The translations under genes were made by a program, and so were the position numbers. The notes below the pieces were generated by a model. That model saw nothing but the letters and a program-made list of their open reading frames with translations, was not told where the DNA came from and did not search any database. A stretch of 64,000 nucleotides of DNA from NCBI GenBank assembly GCA_041572275.1, contig JBFFSQ010000001.1, positions 1 to 64,000 of the forward strand, in the 5' to 3' direction. Source of the stretch: JBFFSQ01 sp041572275 (lineage in GTDB: Bacteria > Pseudomonadota > Gammaproteobacteria > SZUA-229). Of this stretch, positions 1 to 8,961 are shown piece after piece; position 1 is the first letter of the stretch; every line of letters begins with the position of its first letter.

Positions 1-1041
1 CTGACGCACTGATTTCTTTCGTTGTGTCTGGCCGGGCATTATAAAGGTACGACCAATATAGCGATTTTTAATAAAGCCTTCTCGATATTTAACACCCAGA
101 TGATAAGCCACTTCAAGTGCTGATGTTCGGCTGGTATCCGGAATGGGTATCACCACATCGATGTCATGGTCAGGACGCAGGCGCAGAATTTTCTCAGCCA
201 GTTTCTGCCCCATACGTAACCGTGCCTTATAAACCGATACATCATCGATAATCGAGTCAGGACGGGCAAAATACACATATTCAAATATACAGGGATAACT
301 CTTCGGCTTTTCGGCACATTGCTGGCTATGGAAATTTCCATCCATATCAATGAATACCGCTTCCCCCGGAGCCAGATCACGAACCAGTTCAAAACCGAGC
401 GCATGCAGTGCCACGCTCTCTGATGCGATCATATATTCGCGCCCTTTTTCTGTTTCACGTTTGCCGTAAACTACCGGACGAATACCAAAGGGATCACGAA
501 ATGCCAGCACTCCCTTACCCACAATAGTTGCGACTACGGCATAACCACCACGACAACGTTTATGGACACCAGAAACCGCTTCAAAAATCTCTTCCGGAGT
601 GACAGTTAATTTGTTGTGTTTATATAATTCATGGGCAAATACATTCAATAAAATTTCAGAATCCGATTCTGTATTAATATGCCTTAAATCGTCCTTGAAC
701 AACTGAGCTTTGAGTTCTGATGCATTGGTCAGGTTACCGTTATGGGCCAACGCAATACCATAGGGTGAGTTCACATAAAATGGCTGGGCTTCTGCTGACG
801 ATGAACAACCGGCGGTAGGATAACGCACATGACCAATACCCATATTGCCCGACAATTGCACCATATCCTCGGTTCTGAACACGTCGCTGACAAGGCCATT
901 ATTTTTACGTAGAAAGAACTTATTGCCATCACAGGTCACAATACCGGCGGCATCCTGGCCACGATGCTGTAACAAAGACAGACTATCATAAATAAGCTGG
1001 TTAACTGAACTACGTCCAACTATACCGACAATACCGCACAT
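1..1041 (-). CDS. purF: Amidophosphoribosyltransferase (partial, 3' end outside window)
   Basis: First committed step of purine synthesis: transfers ammonia from glutamine to PRPP to give 5-phosphoribosylamine, in the cytoplasm. The visible 347 codons begin MCGIVGIVGRSS; Cys2 becomes the N-terminal Ntn nucleophile after Met removal. The glutaminase domain follows (LQHRGQDAAGI, GIGHVRYPTAG, HNGNL) and then the start of the PRTase domain (DVVIPIPDTSRTSA). The PRPP-binding loop should lie beyond the left edge. It is the last gene of the leftward trpF-to-purF run, 39 bp after cvpA, the same cvpA-purF pairing as in E. coli. Identity is certain; only the C-terminus is unseen. Confidence 0.97.
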   Translation of the reverse strand, partial: MCGIVGIVGRSSVNQLIYDSLSLLQHRGQDAAGIVTCDGNKFFLRKNNGLVSDVFRTEDMVQLSGNMGIGHVRYPTAGCSSSAEAQPFYVNSPYGIALAHNGNLTNASELKAQLFKDDLRHINTESDSEILLNVFAHELYKHNKLTVTPEEIFEAVSGVHKRCRGGYAVVATIVGKGVLAFRDPFGIRPVVYGKRETEKGREYMIASESVALHALGFELVRDLAPGEAVFIDMDGNFHSQQCAEKPKSYPCIFEYVYFARPDSIIDDVSVYKARLRMGQKLAEKILRLRPDHDIDVVIPIPDTSRTSALEVAYHLGVKYREGFIKNRYIGRTFIMPGQTQRKKSVRQ

Positions 1042-1080
1042 AAAAACCTCGGAAGACTAATGAATCACTGTGGATTCAAC

Positions 1081-1569
1081 TTAATAACTAAAGTATTTGG
1101 AGACATCATCCGGCAGATACCCCTGGAGCCAGACCGCAAGCAATTCAAACCGTTCAATAAGTACAGATGATTGCCACCATTCATACGACGGTGCAGGCGT
1201 GAGACCCGCAATAAATACAATCGCCACAACCACCACCATACCCAGTGATGCTCCAATCGCCATACCCAGTACACGATCCAGACCGCTCAGACCGGTTTTG
1301 GAAATAATCTGCCGCGCCAGAAAACTCACCAATGCCCCAAGCATGATTGTAAGCACAAATAAGATTCCCATCGCCACAGCCAGGCGTATGGCGGGTGTTT
1401 CAATCGACTGCAACAAAGATGCAGCAAGATTAGGCGCAAAACTAAATGAAATCACACTAGCCGCCACCCATGTTCCCAGCGCGACAGCAATTTTGACAAA
1501 ACCCCAGATCAGTCCAAGTACAATTAAAACACTAATAATAAGAATAATGCCAAAATCTACCAGGCTCAT
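1081..1569 (-). CDS. cvpA: CvpA family inner-membrane protein
   Basis: Colicin V production family membrane protein, in other bacteria needed for colicin V export and envelope robustness. From the ATG at 1569 the product is 162 residues, the length of E. coli CvpA, and starts MSLVDFGIILI. Four hydrophobic segments are visible (about 5-25, 28-50, 64-84, 98-120). A GTG at 1581 is an alternative start, but a GGAG Shine-Dalgarno lies six bases before the ATG at 1569, which decides the call. It sits between dedD and purF, the canonical order, and probably shares their transcript. Biochemical role is not established. Confidence 0.93.
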   Translation of the reverse strand: MSLVDFGIILIISVLIVLGLIWGFVKIAVALGTWVAASVISFSFAPNLAASLLQSIETPAIRLAVAMGILFVLTIMLGALVSFLARQIISKTGLSGLDRVLGMAIGASLGMVVVVAIVFIAGLTPAPSYEWWQSSVLIERFELLAVWLQGYLPDDVSKYFSY

Positions 1570-1660
1570 GCAGGGCTCCACAGAATTAAAGGTGGGATGA
1601 TACCAGAATTATAGGGCACAGAAGCATACATAGATCTAAATTTACCCCTGAATAAACTCA

Positions 1661-2155
1661 TCAGGGATGCTTGACCACCATCGCCTGGAGATTTTCTTCA
1701 TCCAGTACTTTTTTCTTTAGTTTTTCCAGGCGCGCACGATCCAGCTCGGGGCCAATACGTACCCGATAACTGGTCTTGGTGGGAGATTTCAGCACATCGA
1801 CATAGGCCGGGTGACCACTGGCTCGCAGCCGGTCACGTAAAACCTGGGCATTACTCTGATCATTGAAACTACCAACCTGCAAGGCCCATGCATGAATAGA
1901 TGACTGAATACGTTGACTTGATGGTTTCTGAACGCCTACGTCTGTCTGCTTAACCTGAGGCTGAACATCTTGCTCCGCCGGCTTCGCCATCTGTAATTCC
2001 TGCATCGGCACAAATACCGGTTCCGGCGGTATATCAATATGTACAGGATAACGAGAGCGATGACCGGCGCCATCTAGCCACTCAGGCACCAGTATGACCA
2101 GTAATGCCGTCAGTATAATCGCACCCAGTAATCGTTGTTGTAAGGTTCTATCCAA
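1661..2155 (-). CDS. dedD: DedD-type SPOR-domain cell division protein
   Basis: Bitopic inner-membrane protein with a C-terminal SPOR domain that binds denuded septal peptidoglycan glycans. The 164 residues show a short cytoplasmic N-terminus, one membrane segment (about 9-25), a Pro/Gln/Lys-rich periplasmic linker, and a SPOR domain from about 87 to the end (WALQVGSFNDQSNAQVLRDR, then the YRVRIGP strand). Shorter than E. coli DedD (220) because of a shorter linker. The start is 3 bp from the folC stop and the gene precedes cvpA, so a translationally linked folC-dedD unit is likely. Confidence 0.9.
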   Translation of the reverse strand: MDRTLQQRLLGAIILTALLVILVPEWLDGAGHRSRYPVHIDIPPEPVFVPMQELQMAKPAEQDVQPQVKQTDVGVQKPSSQRIQSSIHAWALQVGSFNDQSNAQVLRDRLRASGHPAYVDVLKSPTKTSYRVRIGPELDRARLEKLKKKVLDEENLQAMVVKHP

Positions 2156-2158
2156 TGC

Positions 2159-3430
2159 TTATCCCTTAAAAAAGTCGACAGCCTCTGAAACGGTATAAAA
2201 TGAACCAAATACAATAATTCGGTCATCGTGCTGTGCCTGCTGCATCGCCTGCTCACAAGCGGCTGTCACATTCTGCTGGCTTGAGAGTTTAACATCGGCT
2301 CCTGATGCATTCACCGCTTTTGCCATGGATTCTGCATCTAGACCTCGGGGCACATCCAGGCCAGCAATAAACCATTCATCGACCACCGCTTGCATGGCGA
2401 TCACAACCTCGGCCACAGCCTTGTCTGCGAGCATGGCCACTACAGCCAGGGTCCGCCCAGTAACCGGTATATCCATCAATAGTTCAGCCAATGCCTGAGC
2501 AGCCTGTGGATTATGTGCCACGTCCACAATCACCTGTGGAGATGTCTGCAGGGTCTGATAACGCCCGCACAGGACAACCTGCTCCAGTCCTCTGCTGATC
2601 GCGTGACCATCAAGCGGCAAATACTCCCTGAGCTGGCTAAGCGCAACGATAACCGCTGCAGCATTTTGCAGCTGGAAACGTCCTTTAAGTGCCGGCACCG
2701 GCAAATCGGCATAGTGTATACCAGACCCACTGAGCTGCCAGGTATCTGCCGTAATCCCCTGATATAAATAATCTCGACCGGCCACTAACAATCTCGTCCC
2801 TTTCTCCTCTGCTGTGTGTAACACTGAGTCAGGCACCTTGAGTCCACCATACACAGCTGGCCGCCCAGTCCTGAATATACCGGCTTTTTCCCGGGCTATG
2901 GACTCAATATCATGACCAAGCCAATCGGTATGATCCACATCTACAGATGTCACCAGGGCAACATCAGCATCAATGACATTCACTGCATCCAGTCGCCCTC
3001 CTAGCCCGACTTCAAGAACCACAACATCGAGCTCGGCTTCAGCAAACACCACCAATGCTGCCAACGTGCCAAATTCAAAGTAGGTTAATGCAATATCACC
3101 ACGTGCCTGATCAACTCGATCAAAAGCCTGACATAGACTCTGATCATCAATCTCACAGCCTCGAATCCGAATGCGTTCATTGTATTTCAGTAAATGGGGC
3201 GAGGTATAACAACCGACAGCATATTTGCCCGCTTGCAGGATAGACTCCAGCATAGCCACAGACGAACCCTTGCCATTGGTGCCCGCAACAGTAATGACAG
3301 GGCAATTAAAATGTGATGATAAATTGAGCTTCTCGAGGACCTGTTGTACGCGATCGAGACCCAGGTCGATATGTTTGGGGTTGAGACCTTCCTGCCAGCT
3401 GAGCCAGTCCTGGAGTGTACTAAATCGCAT
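2159..3430 (-). CDS. folC: Dihydrofolate synthase / folylpolyglutamate synthase
   Basis: ATP-dependent ligase of the Mur ligase superfamily that adds glutamate to dihydropteroate and then extends the gamma-polyglutamate tail of folates. The 423 residues carry the P-loop GTNGKGS (50-56), the central-domain segment VDHTDWLGHD with the metal/carbamate region, and a C-terminal Mur-ligase domain with DVAHNPQAA. Length matches E. coli FolC (422). It lies between accD and dedD as in E. coli and Pseudomonas. About 95 bp separate it from accD, with only a weak hairpin, so read-through is plausible. Confidence 0.96.
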   Translation of the reverse strand: MRFSTLQDWLSWQEGLNPKHIDLGLDRVQQVLEKLNLSSHFNCPVITVAGTNGKGSSVAMLESILQAGKYAVGCYTSPHLLKYNERIRIRGCEIDDQSLCQAFDRVDQARGDIALTYFEFGTLAALVVFAEAELDVVVLEVGLGGRLDAVNVIDADVALVTSVDVDHTDWLGHDIESIAREKAGIFRTGRPAVYGGLKVPDSVLHTAEEKGTRLLVAGRDYLYQGITADTWQLSGSGIHYADLPVPALKGRFQLQNAAAVIVALSQLREYLPLDGHAISRGLEQVVLCGRYQTLQTSPQVIVDVAHNPQAAQALAELLMDIPVTGRTLAVVAMLADKAVAEVVIAMQAVVDEWFIAGLDVPRGLDAESMAKAVNASGADVKLSSQQNVTAACEQAMQQAQHDDRIIVFGSFYTVSEAVDFFKG

Positions 3431-3525
3431 CGTTAATGGACTACAGCATCACTTAAGACACAGCATCTCAACATTGAAAACATCCCAGATGTCTCTGTGC
3501 CCTCAGGGTGCCTTTTACTATTCAA

Positions 3526-4389
3526 TCAAGCCGCCGGTTTACTCATCAACATAGAAAGCAAGCTGGCGATACGATCACGCATATCACGACGATCAATAAT
3601 CATATCGATAGCGCCATGTTCGAGCAGAAATTCACTACGCTGAAAACCTTCAGGCAAGGTCTCACGCACTGTTTGTTCGATAACGCGTGGTCCCGCAAAA
3701 CCTATCAGTGCATTAGGCTCACCGACATTAATATCGCCCAGCATAGCCAAACTCGCCGACACACCGCCCATGGTTGGATCAGTCATAACGGAAATAAATG
3801 GCAGACCACGTTTTGACATATGCTGCAACACCGCACTGGTTTTAGCCATTTGCATCAAAGAGAACAACGCCTCCTGCATACGGGCACCACCGGAGGCCGA
3901 AAAACAGACCAGTGGCAGATTGTGCTCCAGTGCAACATTGGCGGCACGCACAAATTTTTCACCCACTACCGAACCCATTGAACCACCCATGTATTTAAAG
4001 TCAAAGGCGGTTGCAACCACGGGTACAGATTTGACCTGTCCTTTCATGGCGATCAGCACATCTTTTTCACCGGTGCTTTTCTGAGCCTGGGTAATACGGT
4101 CCTTATATTTCTTACTATCCTTGAATTTCAAAATATCCATGGGTTCAAGATTAGCCGCAATCTCTTCACGAGGCGATTCATCAAGAAAGGCCTCCAGACG
4201 ACGGCGAGCTCTCATCCGCATATGATGATTACATTTTGGGCACACTTCCAGGTTGCGCTCCAGTTCTGCACGATACAGTACGGCACTGCATGCATCACAT
4301 TTGGTCCACAGCCCTTCGGGTACTGAACCTTTCTTTTCACTGCCCTCAGTACGAATTCGTGAAGGCATTAATTTTTCAAACCAGTTCAT
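3526..4389 (-). CDS. accD: Acetyl-CoA carboxylase carboxyltransferase beta subunit
   Basis: Beta subunit of the AccA2-AccD2 carboxyltransferase that moves carboxylate from biotin-BCCP to acetyl-CoA, giving malonyl-CoA for fatty acid synthesis. From ATG 4389 the protein is 287 residues beginning MNWFEKLMPSRIRT, the usual AccD N-terminus; an in-frame upstream start at 4413 adds only eight atypical residues. The four zinc-finger cysteines are visible (C31-x2-C34, C50-x2-C53), followed by the crotonase-like core with GGSMGSVVGEKF and SASGGARMQE. An AAGG Shine-Dalgarno is eight bases upstream. Co-directional with trpA and folC. Confidence 0.96.
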   Translation of the reverse strand: MNWFEKLMPSRIRTEGSEKKGSVPEGLWTKCDACSAVLYRAELERNLEVCPKCNHHMRMRARRRLEAFLDESPREEIAANLEPMDILKFKDSKKYKDRITQAQKSTGEKDVLIAMKGQVKSVPVVATAFDFKYMGGSMGSVVGEKFVRAANVALEHNLPLVCFSASGGARMQEALFSLMQMAKTSAVLQHMSKRGLPFISVMTDPTMGGVSASLAMLGDINVGEPNALIGFAGPRVIEQTVRETLPEGFQRSEFLLEHGAIDMIIDRRDMRDRIASLLSMLMSKPAA

Positions 4390-4492
4390 AGATACAACCT
4401 TATCTTCTAACACAAGGGCCTCAAGCCAATGTGAACAAATTCAACTATTGATAGTCTTTTCGCTCTAACGACTCTGCAATAAAAAATTCTTT

Positions 4493-5296
4493 CTAGGTAT
4501 CCATGGCTTCGCGCATGGATGCCAACAAACCGCATACTTCAGCAGAGATTTTCTGTGGATCTTCTGCATTTTCAGCAACCCGTTTTACAATTGCACTACC
4601 GACTACCACAGCATCTGCCACCGCAGATACTTTGGCCGCTGCTTCAGCATTACTAATGCCAAAACCTACGCCGACAGGAATTTCTGTATGGCCACGAATC
4701 TGATTCACTTTCTCGACAACACTTTCTATATCAAGATGCGCAGCACCGGTGACGCCCTTAAGCGACACATAGTAAACAAAACCACTGGCCATTGAACATA
4801 TCCGTTCAATGCGCTCATCTGTACTGGTCGGCGCTAACAGAAAAATCTGATCAACATCTCGGGCTTTCAACAGCGCGACCAGCTCCTCACCTTCTTCCGG
4901 TGGTAAATCGACCAGGATAACCCCATCTACTCCTACTTCTGCAGCAGCATTGGCAAAGGCTTCATAACCCATGACTTCGACTGGATTCAGATACCCCATG
5001 AGCACAATCGGGGTATTATTATCCTGCTGACGGAACTCTTTTACCATAGCCAGCACATCATGAAGGCTGACATTGTGCACCAGTGCACGCTCACAGGCGG
5101 CCTGAATAACTGGACCTTCAGCCATAGGATCTGAAAAAGGCACACCCAGCTCCAGAATATTCGCTCCGGCTTTAACCATATCATGCATCAGATTCACCGT
5201 AACTGAAGGTTGTGGATCTCCCGCAGTAATGAATGGGATCAACGCGGTACGCTGCTGGTTTTTTAGATTAGAAAACGTCTGTTCTAGTCGACTCAC
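4493..5296 (-). CDS. trpA: Tryptophan synthase alpha subunit
   Basis: Cleaves indole-3-glycerol phosphate to indole and glyceraldehyde 3-phosphate in the TrpAB complex. The 267-residue TIM barrel has the catalytic Glu49 in ILELGVPFSDP. The position equivalent to Salmonella Asp60 is Glu (DPMAEGP), a conservative change at a catalytic residue. The phosphate-binding GVGFGISN segment is present. The start overlaps the trpB stop by 4 bp (ATGA type), so the pair is translationally coupled as usual for these stoichiometric subunits. Confidence 0.97.
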   Translation of the reverse strand: MSRLEQTFSNLKNQQRTALIPFITAGDPQPSVTVNLMHDMVKAGANILELGVPFSDPMAEGPVIQAACERALVHNVSLHDVLAMVKEFRQQDNNTPIVLMGYLNPVEVMGYEAFANAAAEVGVDGVILVDLPPEEGEELVALLKARDVDQIFLLAPTSTDERIERICSMASGFVYYVSLKGVTGAAHLDIESVVEKVNQIRGHTEIPVGVGFGISNAEAAAKVSAVADAVVVGSAIVKRVAENAEDPQKISAEVCGLLASMREAMDT

Positions 5297-6519
5297 AATT
5301 TGATACCTTCAATTTCAGCGATGGTATTGATATCTTTGTCACCACGGCCAGACAAATTGATAATAATAATCTGATCACTGCTCATCGTTTTAGCCAGTTT
5401 CGCGCCATAAGCCAGGGCATGACTGGACTCCAGAGCAGGAATGATTCCTTCAACTCGGGTCAGCTCGTGAAAAGCCGCCAAAGCCTCCTTGTCAGTGATC
5501 GATACATAATTGGCGCGACCGCAATCCTTCAACCAGGCATGTTCAGGACCTACACCAGGGTAATCCAGTCCTGCAGATATACAGTGTGTCTCGATAATCT
5601 GGCCATTATTATCTTCCATCAGATAGGTACGATTTCCGTGAAGGACGCCAGGTTTGCCTGCACACAGTGGTGCCGCATGATTGGGTGTATCGATACCGTC
5701 ACCACCACCTTCGACACCATAAATGGCTACCTGCTCATCACCAAGAAAGGGATAAAACAGACCAATGGCGTTAGAACCACCACCAACACAAGCGACCAGG
5801 GCATCGGGCAAACGACCGGCCTGATCCTGAATTTGCTGACGTGCCTCACGACCAATAATAGTTTGAAAATCACGAACCATGGCCGGATATGGATGGGGGC
5901 CAGCGACAGTACCAATAATATAAAAAGTATTATCAACATTAGTGACCCAGTCGCGCATCGCTTCATTCAGTGCATCTTTCAGGGTCTTGGAGCCAGAGGT
6001 CACGGGTACAACTTCTGCACCCAGTAATTTCATGCGATAGACGTTGGGAGCCTGACGTTTAACGTCTTCTTCGCCCATATACACCACACATTCCATACCA
6101 AAACGAGCCGCTACCGTTGCTGTGGCCACTCCGTGTTGACCGGCACCGGTCTCGGCAATCACTCGTGTTTTACCCATATGTTTAGCCAGCAGGGCCTGGC
6201 CAATGGTGTTGTTGATCTTATGAGCACCGGTGTGATTGAGATCTTCACGTTTCAGATAAATCTGCGCTCCTCCCAACTCCCTTGACCAGCGCTCAGCATG
6301 ATAAAGAGGGCTGGGACGACCTACATAATGGGCGAGATCAGCATCGAACTGGGCCTGGAAATCCTTATCATCCTTGATCTTTTCATAGGTCTGCCTCAGT
6401 TCTTCCAGAGGCTCCATCAGGGTCTCTGCAACAAATTTGCCACCATAAATACCAAAATGCCCGCGTTCATCAGGCATTTCATAATAATTTTTACACTCAG
6501 CCGATTTCACAGTCGACAC
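5293..6519 (-). CDS. trpB: Tryptophan synthase beta subunit
   Basis: PLP enzyme that condenses indole with serine to make tryptophan. The 408 residues show the PLP-lysine motif HTGAHKINN (Lys101), the GGGSNA phosphate-binding loop and the C-terminal SGRGDKD segment. The GTG start at 6519 is preceded by GAGGTGAAAC, a good Shine-Dalgarno at correct spacing, and makes the gene overlap the end of trpF by 23 bp. An internal ATG at 6477 (MPDERGHFG) would abolish the overlap but lacks such a site. Part of the trpF-trpB-trpA unit. Confidence 0.97.
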   Translation of the reverse strand: MSTVKSAECKNYYEMPDERGHFGIYGGKFVAETLMEPLEELRQTYEKIKDDKDFQAQFDADLAHYVGRPSPLYHAERWSRELGGAQIYLKREDLNHTGAHKINNTIGQALLAKHMGKTRVIAETGAGQHGVATATVAARFGMECVVYMGEEDVKRQAPNVYRMKLLGAEVVPVTSGSKTLKDALNEAMRDWVTNVDNTFYIIGTVAGPHPYPAMVRDFQTIIGREARQQIQDQAGRLPDALVACVGGGSNAIGLFYPFLGDEQVAIYGVEGGGDGIDTPNHAAPLCAGKPGVLHGNRTYLMEDNNGQIIETHCISAGLDYPGVGPEHAWLKDCGRANYVSITDKEALAAFHELTRVEGIIPALESSHALAYGAKLAKTMSSDQIIIINLSGRGDKDINTIAEIEGIKL

Positions 6520-7144
6520 GTTTCACCTCTTTCATTAATTGCGCCATTAAAGCCGCATCTTTGATCCCGGGCGCTGATTCTACGCCGGAACTCAGATCAA
6601 GCGCATAGGGCCTGACCGTCTGTATAGCCTCTGCCACATTGGCCGGATTCAGACCACCCGCCAGTATAATCGACTGCCGGAAGTCCTCTGGAATAGCTCG
6701 CCAGTCGAAAGTCTCACCAGTGCCACCCGCAGCGCCGGTACCATGGCTATCAAGCAGAAACCCTTTTGCATCAGAATAAGCCCTGGCCTGTATAGCCAGA
6801 TCAACATCCCCCGCCATACCCAACGCCTTAATATAGGGCCGGTCAAAGGAGCGACAAAATTCCGCTGTTTCCTGTCCATGAAACTGAATCAGATCAATAG
6901 GTAACTCCTTCAGCACCTGCTCTACCAGCTCATCATCAGGGTTCAGGAACAGGGATACCACAGTCACAAATCCGGGTAGTGCAGCACATATTGCCTGAGC
7001 TTGCTCTAAAGCCACATCCCGTGGGCTTTTCTCATAAAACACCAGACCAATGGCATCAACACCCAGACGCGCAGCTTCAGCAGCATCGTCAGGCCGGGTA
7101 ATACCACAAATTTTAACACGAGTACGTGGGTTCACCGATTTCAT
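6497..7144 (-). CDS. trpF: Phosphoribosylanthranilate isomerase
   Basis: Amadori rearrangement of N-(5-phosphoribosyl)anthranilate to CdRP, the third pathway-specific step to tryptophan. A monofunctional 215-residue TIM barrel, not fused to TrpC. RVKICGITRPDDA (9-21) carries the general base Cys; the FHGQE strand, the Asp-containing LLDSHGTGAAGGTGETFDW loop and the phosphate-binding ILAGGLNPANV and LDLSSGVE segments are all present. It heads the leftward trpFBA-accD run, with a roughly 210 bp AT-rich gap to the divergent rhodanese where the promoter should lie. Confidence 0.96.
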   Translation of the reverse strand: MKSVNPRTRVKICGITRPDDAAEAARLGVDAIGLVFYEKSPRDVALEQAQAICAALPGFVTVVSLFLNPDDELVEQVLKELPIDLIQFHGQETAEFCRSFDRPYIKALGMAGDVDLAIQARAYSDAKGFLLDSHGTGAAGGTGETFDWRAIPEDFRQSIILAGGLNPANVAEAIQTVRPYALDLSSGVESAPGIKDAALMAQLMKEVKRVDCEIG

Positions 7145-7353
7145 TGATCCCTATGCGCAAACGCAAAATTCTACCAGAAAAAACACAATGATTCTTATAA
7201 ATCAAGCGGTTCGATCATAAACACATACTTTGCACCCGGCCTTTTTTGAATTTAACAACATTGCAATATTATTTAATTATTATATATTTCCGAACGGGGA
7301 ATGATTCTCCAAAAATAACAATGAACAATTTCACAAAGAAGAAGAGGTAGGAA

Positions 7354-7944
7354 GTGAAACACTCACTAAAAACAATAACCGCAGGTGTTCTATTATCAAT
7401 ATCAGCATCAGTATCTGCGATCAGCGAAAGCGAACTCCCATCTAAAAAACAGACTGAGTTGAAGCTGTATGTTACAGCCACCGAAGCCTATAAGATGATC
7501 AACAATAACTCGAATAAAACACTATTTGTTGATGTACGTACGCGTGCCGAGGTCAATTTCCTGGGCGCTCCAACTCTGATTGATGCCAATATCCCATACA
7601 TGACACCCGATAACTGGAGTGAATGGGATGAGAAAAAAGGCACTTTCAAACTGATGCCTAATAGTGATTTTTTATCTGCTATTGAAAACCGTCTACAAGC
7701 CAAAGGCCTGAACAAAGACGATACCATCGTGCTGATGTGCCGTTCTGGCAGTCGCAGCTCAAAAGCAGCTAATCTGCTGAAAAAGGCTGGTTACAGCAAA
7801 GTCTATACCGTGGTAGATGGGTATGAGGGCGACAAAGCGAAAAAAGGCGAACATAAAGGCCAGCGTGTAGTAAATGGCTGGCGTAATAGTAACTTGCCCT
7901 GGACATACAAGCTCGAGCAATCAAAAATGTACTTTGATATCTAA
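7354..7944 (+). CDS. Exported rhodanese-like sulfurtransferase
   Basis: Single-domain rhodanese with a Sec signal peptide (1-22, SASVSA then ISESE), so probably periplasmic. The 196 residues keep the DVRTRAEV strand and the active-site loop CRSGSRS (Cys129-Ser135), so the catalytic Cys is intact; the loop length is the six-residue sulfur-type. The C-terminus has a VNGWRNSNLPWTY tail seen in rhodaneses found near sulfur or quinoprotein genes. GTG start at 7354 is preceded by GAGGTAGGAA. It faces away from trpF and is convergent with truA, breaking the usual trpF-truA adjacency, so it looks inserted. The sulfur donor and acceptor are unknown. Confidence 0.85.
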   Translation: MKHSLKTITAGVLLSISASVSAISESELPSKKQTELKLYVTATEAYKMINNNSNKTLFVDVRTRAEVNFLGAPTLIDANIPYMTPDNWSEWDEKKGTFKLMPNSDFLSAIENRLQAKGLNKDDTIVLMCRSGSRSSKAANLLKKAGYSKVYTVVDGYEGDKAKKGEHKGQRVVNGWRNSNLPWTYKLEQSKMYFDI

Positions 7945-7962
7945 TCTTGTATCAGTCTTGCT

Positions 7963-7998
7963 CCTCCACGAAAACTGCTACTTGCTCTTTCGTGGAGG
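7963..7998. terminator. 11-bp perfect hairpin between rhodanese and truA
   Basis: Arms cctccacgaaa (7963-7973) and tttcgtggagg (7988-7998) are exact reverse complements with a 14-base loop, in the gap between the convergent stops of the rhodanese gene and truA. No clear T-run follows on either strand, so intrinsic termination is only a possibility; it may instead stabilise 3' ends. Confidence 0.4.
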
Positions 7999-8012
7999 GC
8001 ACTATCATTCAA

Positions 8013-8798
8013 TCAGGCAAAAAATTCCGGTAATAACAACTGAGCTGGAAACCCGTAGCTTTCCGGATAGACCACTTTCACCAGATAAAGACCTTCCGCT
8101 GGTGCAGTTGGACCCGCCTGCGTCCTATCCTGTAATTGCATAAGATCAGCCATCCACTCAACCGACTGCTCTCCCTGTCCAATCAACAGTAATGAACCGA
8201 CAATATTTCTCACCATATGATGCAGAAATGCATTGGCTTCAATATCAATATAGATAAAATCGCCTTTACGGTGGACATTGATGTAATGCACATTACGACG
8301 TGCATGCTCTGCCTGGCAAGCAGAGGATCGAAATGATGAAAAATCCTGTTCACCGATTAATGCTTGTGCCGCATCATGCATGACCCGTTCATTGATATTC
8401 CCATGACGCCAGCACACCTTGTTATGCAGCACAGCAGAACGTGCCTTCCGATTTAGAATGACATAACGATATTGTCGTGCAGTGGCTGTAAACCGGGCAC
8501 TGAAATCATCATCCACTTCCCTGGCCCAGAGAGAGGCCACATCATTGGGCAAATGAGCATTCACCCCAAGAGTCCATGCCTTTTCTGGTCGCACTGATGC
8601 TGTCTCAAAATGTACAACCTGGCCAGTCGCATGTACGCCCGTATCGGTTCTACCGGCACAAGTAATTTGCACGGTCTCATCGGCAACGATAGACAGGGCA
8701 TTTTCAACAACTTCCTGCACAGTACGTGTACCATGGCGCTGCATTTGCCAGCCACAAAATTGACTACCATCGTATTCAATACCAAGTGCTATTCGCAT
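8013..8798 (-). CDS. truA: tRNA pseudouridine(38-40) synthase
   Basis: Isomerises uridines 38-40 in the anticodon stem of many tRNAs. The 261 residues begin MRIALGIEYDGSQFCGWQ, typical of TruA, and contain the catalytic Asp52 in CAGRTDTGVHATGQ. The C-terminal domain has the FLHHMVRNIVG motif. Length is close to E. coli TruA (270). It follows fimV in the same direction, as in Pseudomonas, but a terminator lies between them, so it probably has its own promoter in the 8799-8902 gap. Confidence 0.96.
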   Translation of the reverse strand: MRIALGIEYDGSQFCGWQMQRHGTRTVQEVVENALSIVADETVQITCAGRTDTGVHATGQVVHFETASVRPEKAWTLGVNAHLPNDVASLWAREVDDDFSARFTATARQYRYVILNRKARSAVLHNKVCWRHGNINERVMHDAAQALIGEQDFSSFRSSACQAEHARRNVHYINVHRKGDFIYIDIEANAFLHHMVRNIVGSLLLIGQGEQSVEWMADLMQLQDRTQAGPTAPAEGLYLVKVVYPESYGFPAQLLLPEFFA

Positions 8799-8902
8799 AA
8801 AAAAATAACTTTGTGTAATAAGCTAAACAATCGACCGATGCAGTTTAATACCAAACAGATCATCACTCACAGTGACCTGTTGACTAATAACCCTATCGTT
8901 TA

Positions 8903-8937
8903 ACGAAAAACGGCATCAGGCCGTAACCCGATGCCGC
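8903..8937 (-). terminator. Rho-independent terminator of fimV
   Basis: Read leftward, the arms cggcatc and gatgccg (8931-8937 with 8912-8918) enclose a 12-base loop and are followed by a TTTTTCGTT tract (8903-8911). It lies 24 bp past the fimV stop and separates fimV from truA. Confidence 0.8.
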
Positions 8938-8961
8938 TCCAAACCATCGACCACTAGAGAC

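Noticed and set aside
1097..1600. 167-codon + strand frame opposite cvpA
   Set aside because: Covers cvpA fully in antisense, composition unlike a protein, while cvpA has clear family match and ribosome site.
5419..6027. 202-codon + strand frame opposite trpB
   Set aside because: Antisense shadow of a clearly conserved gene; no recognisable domain.
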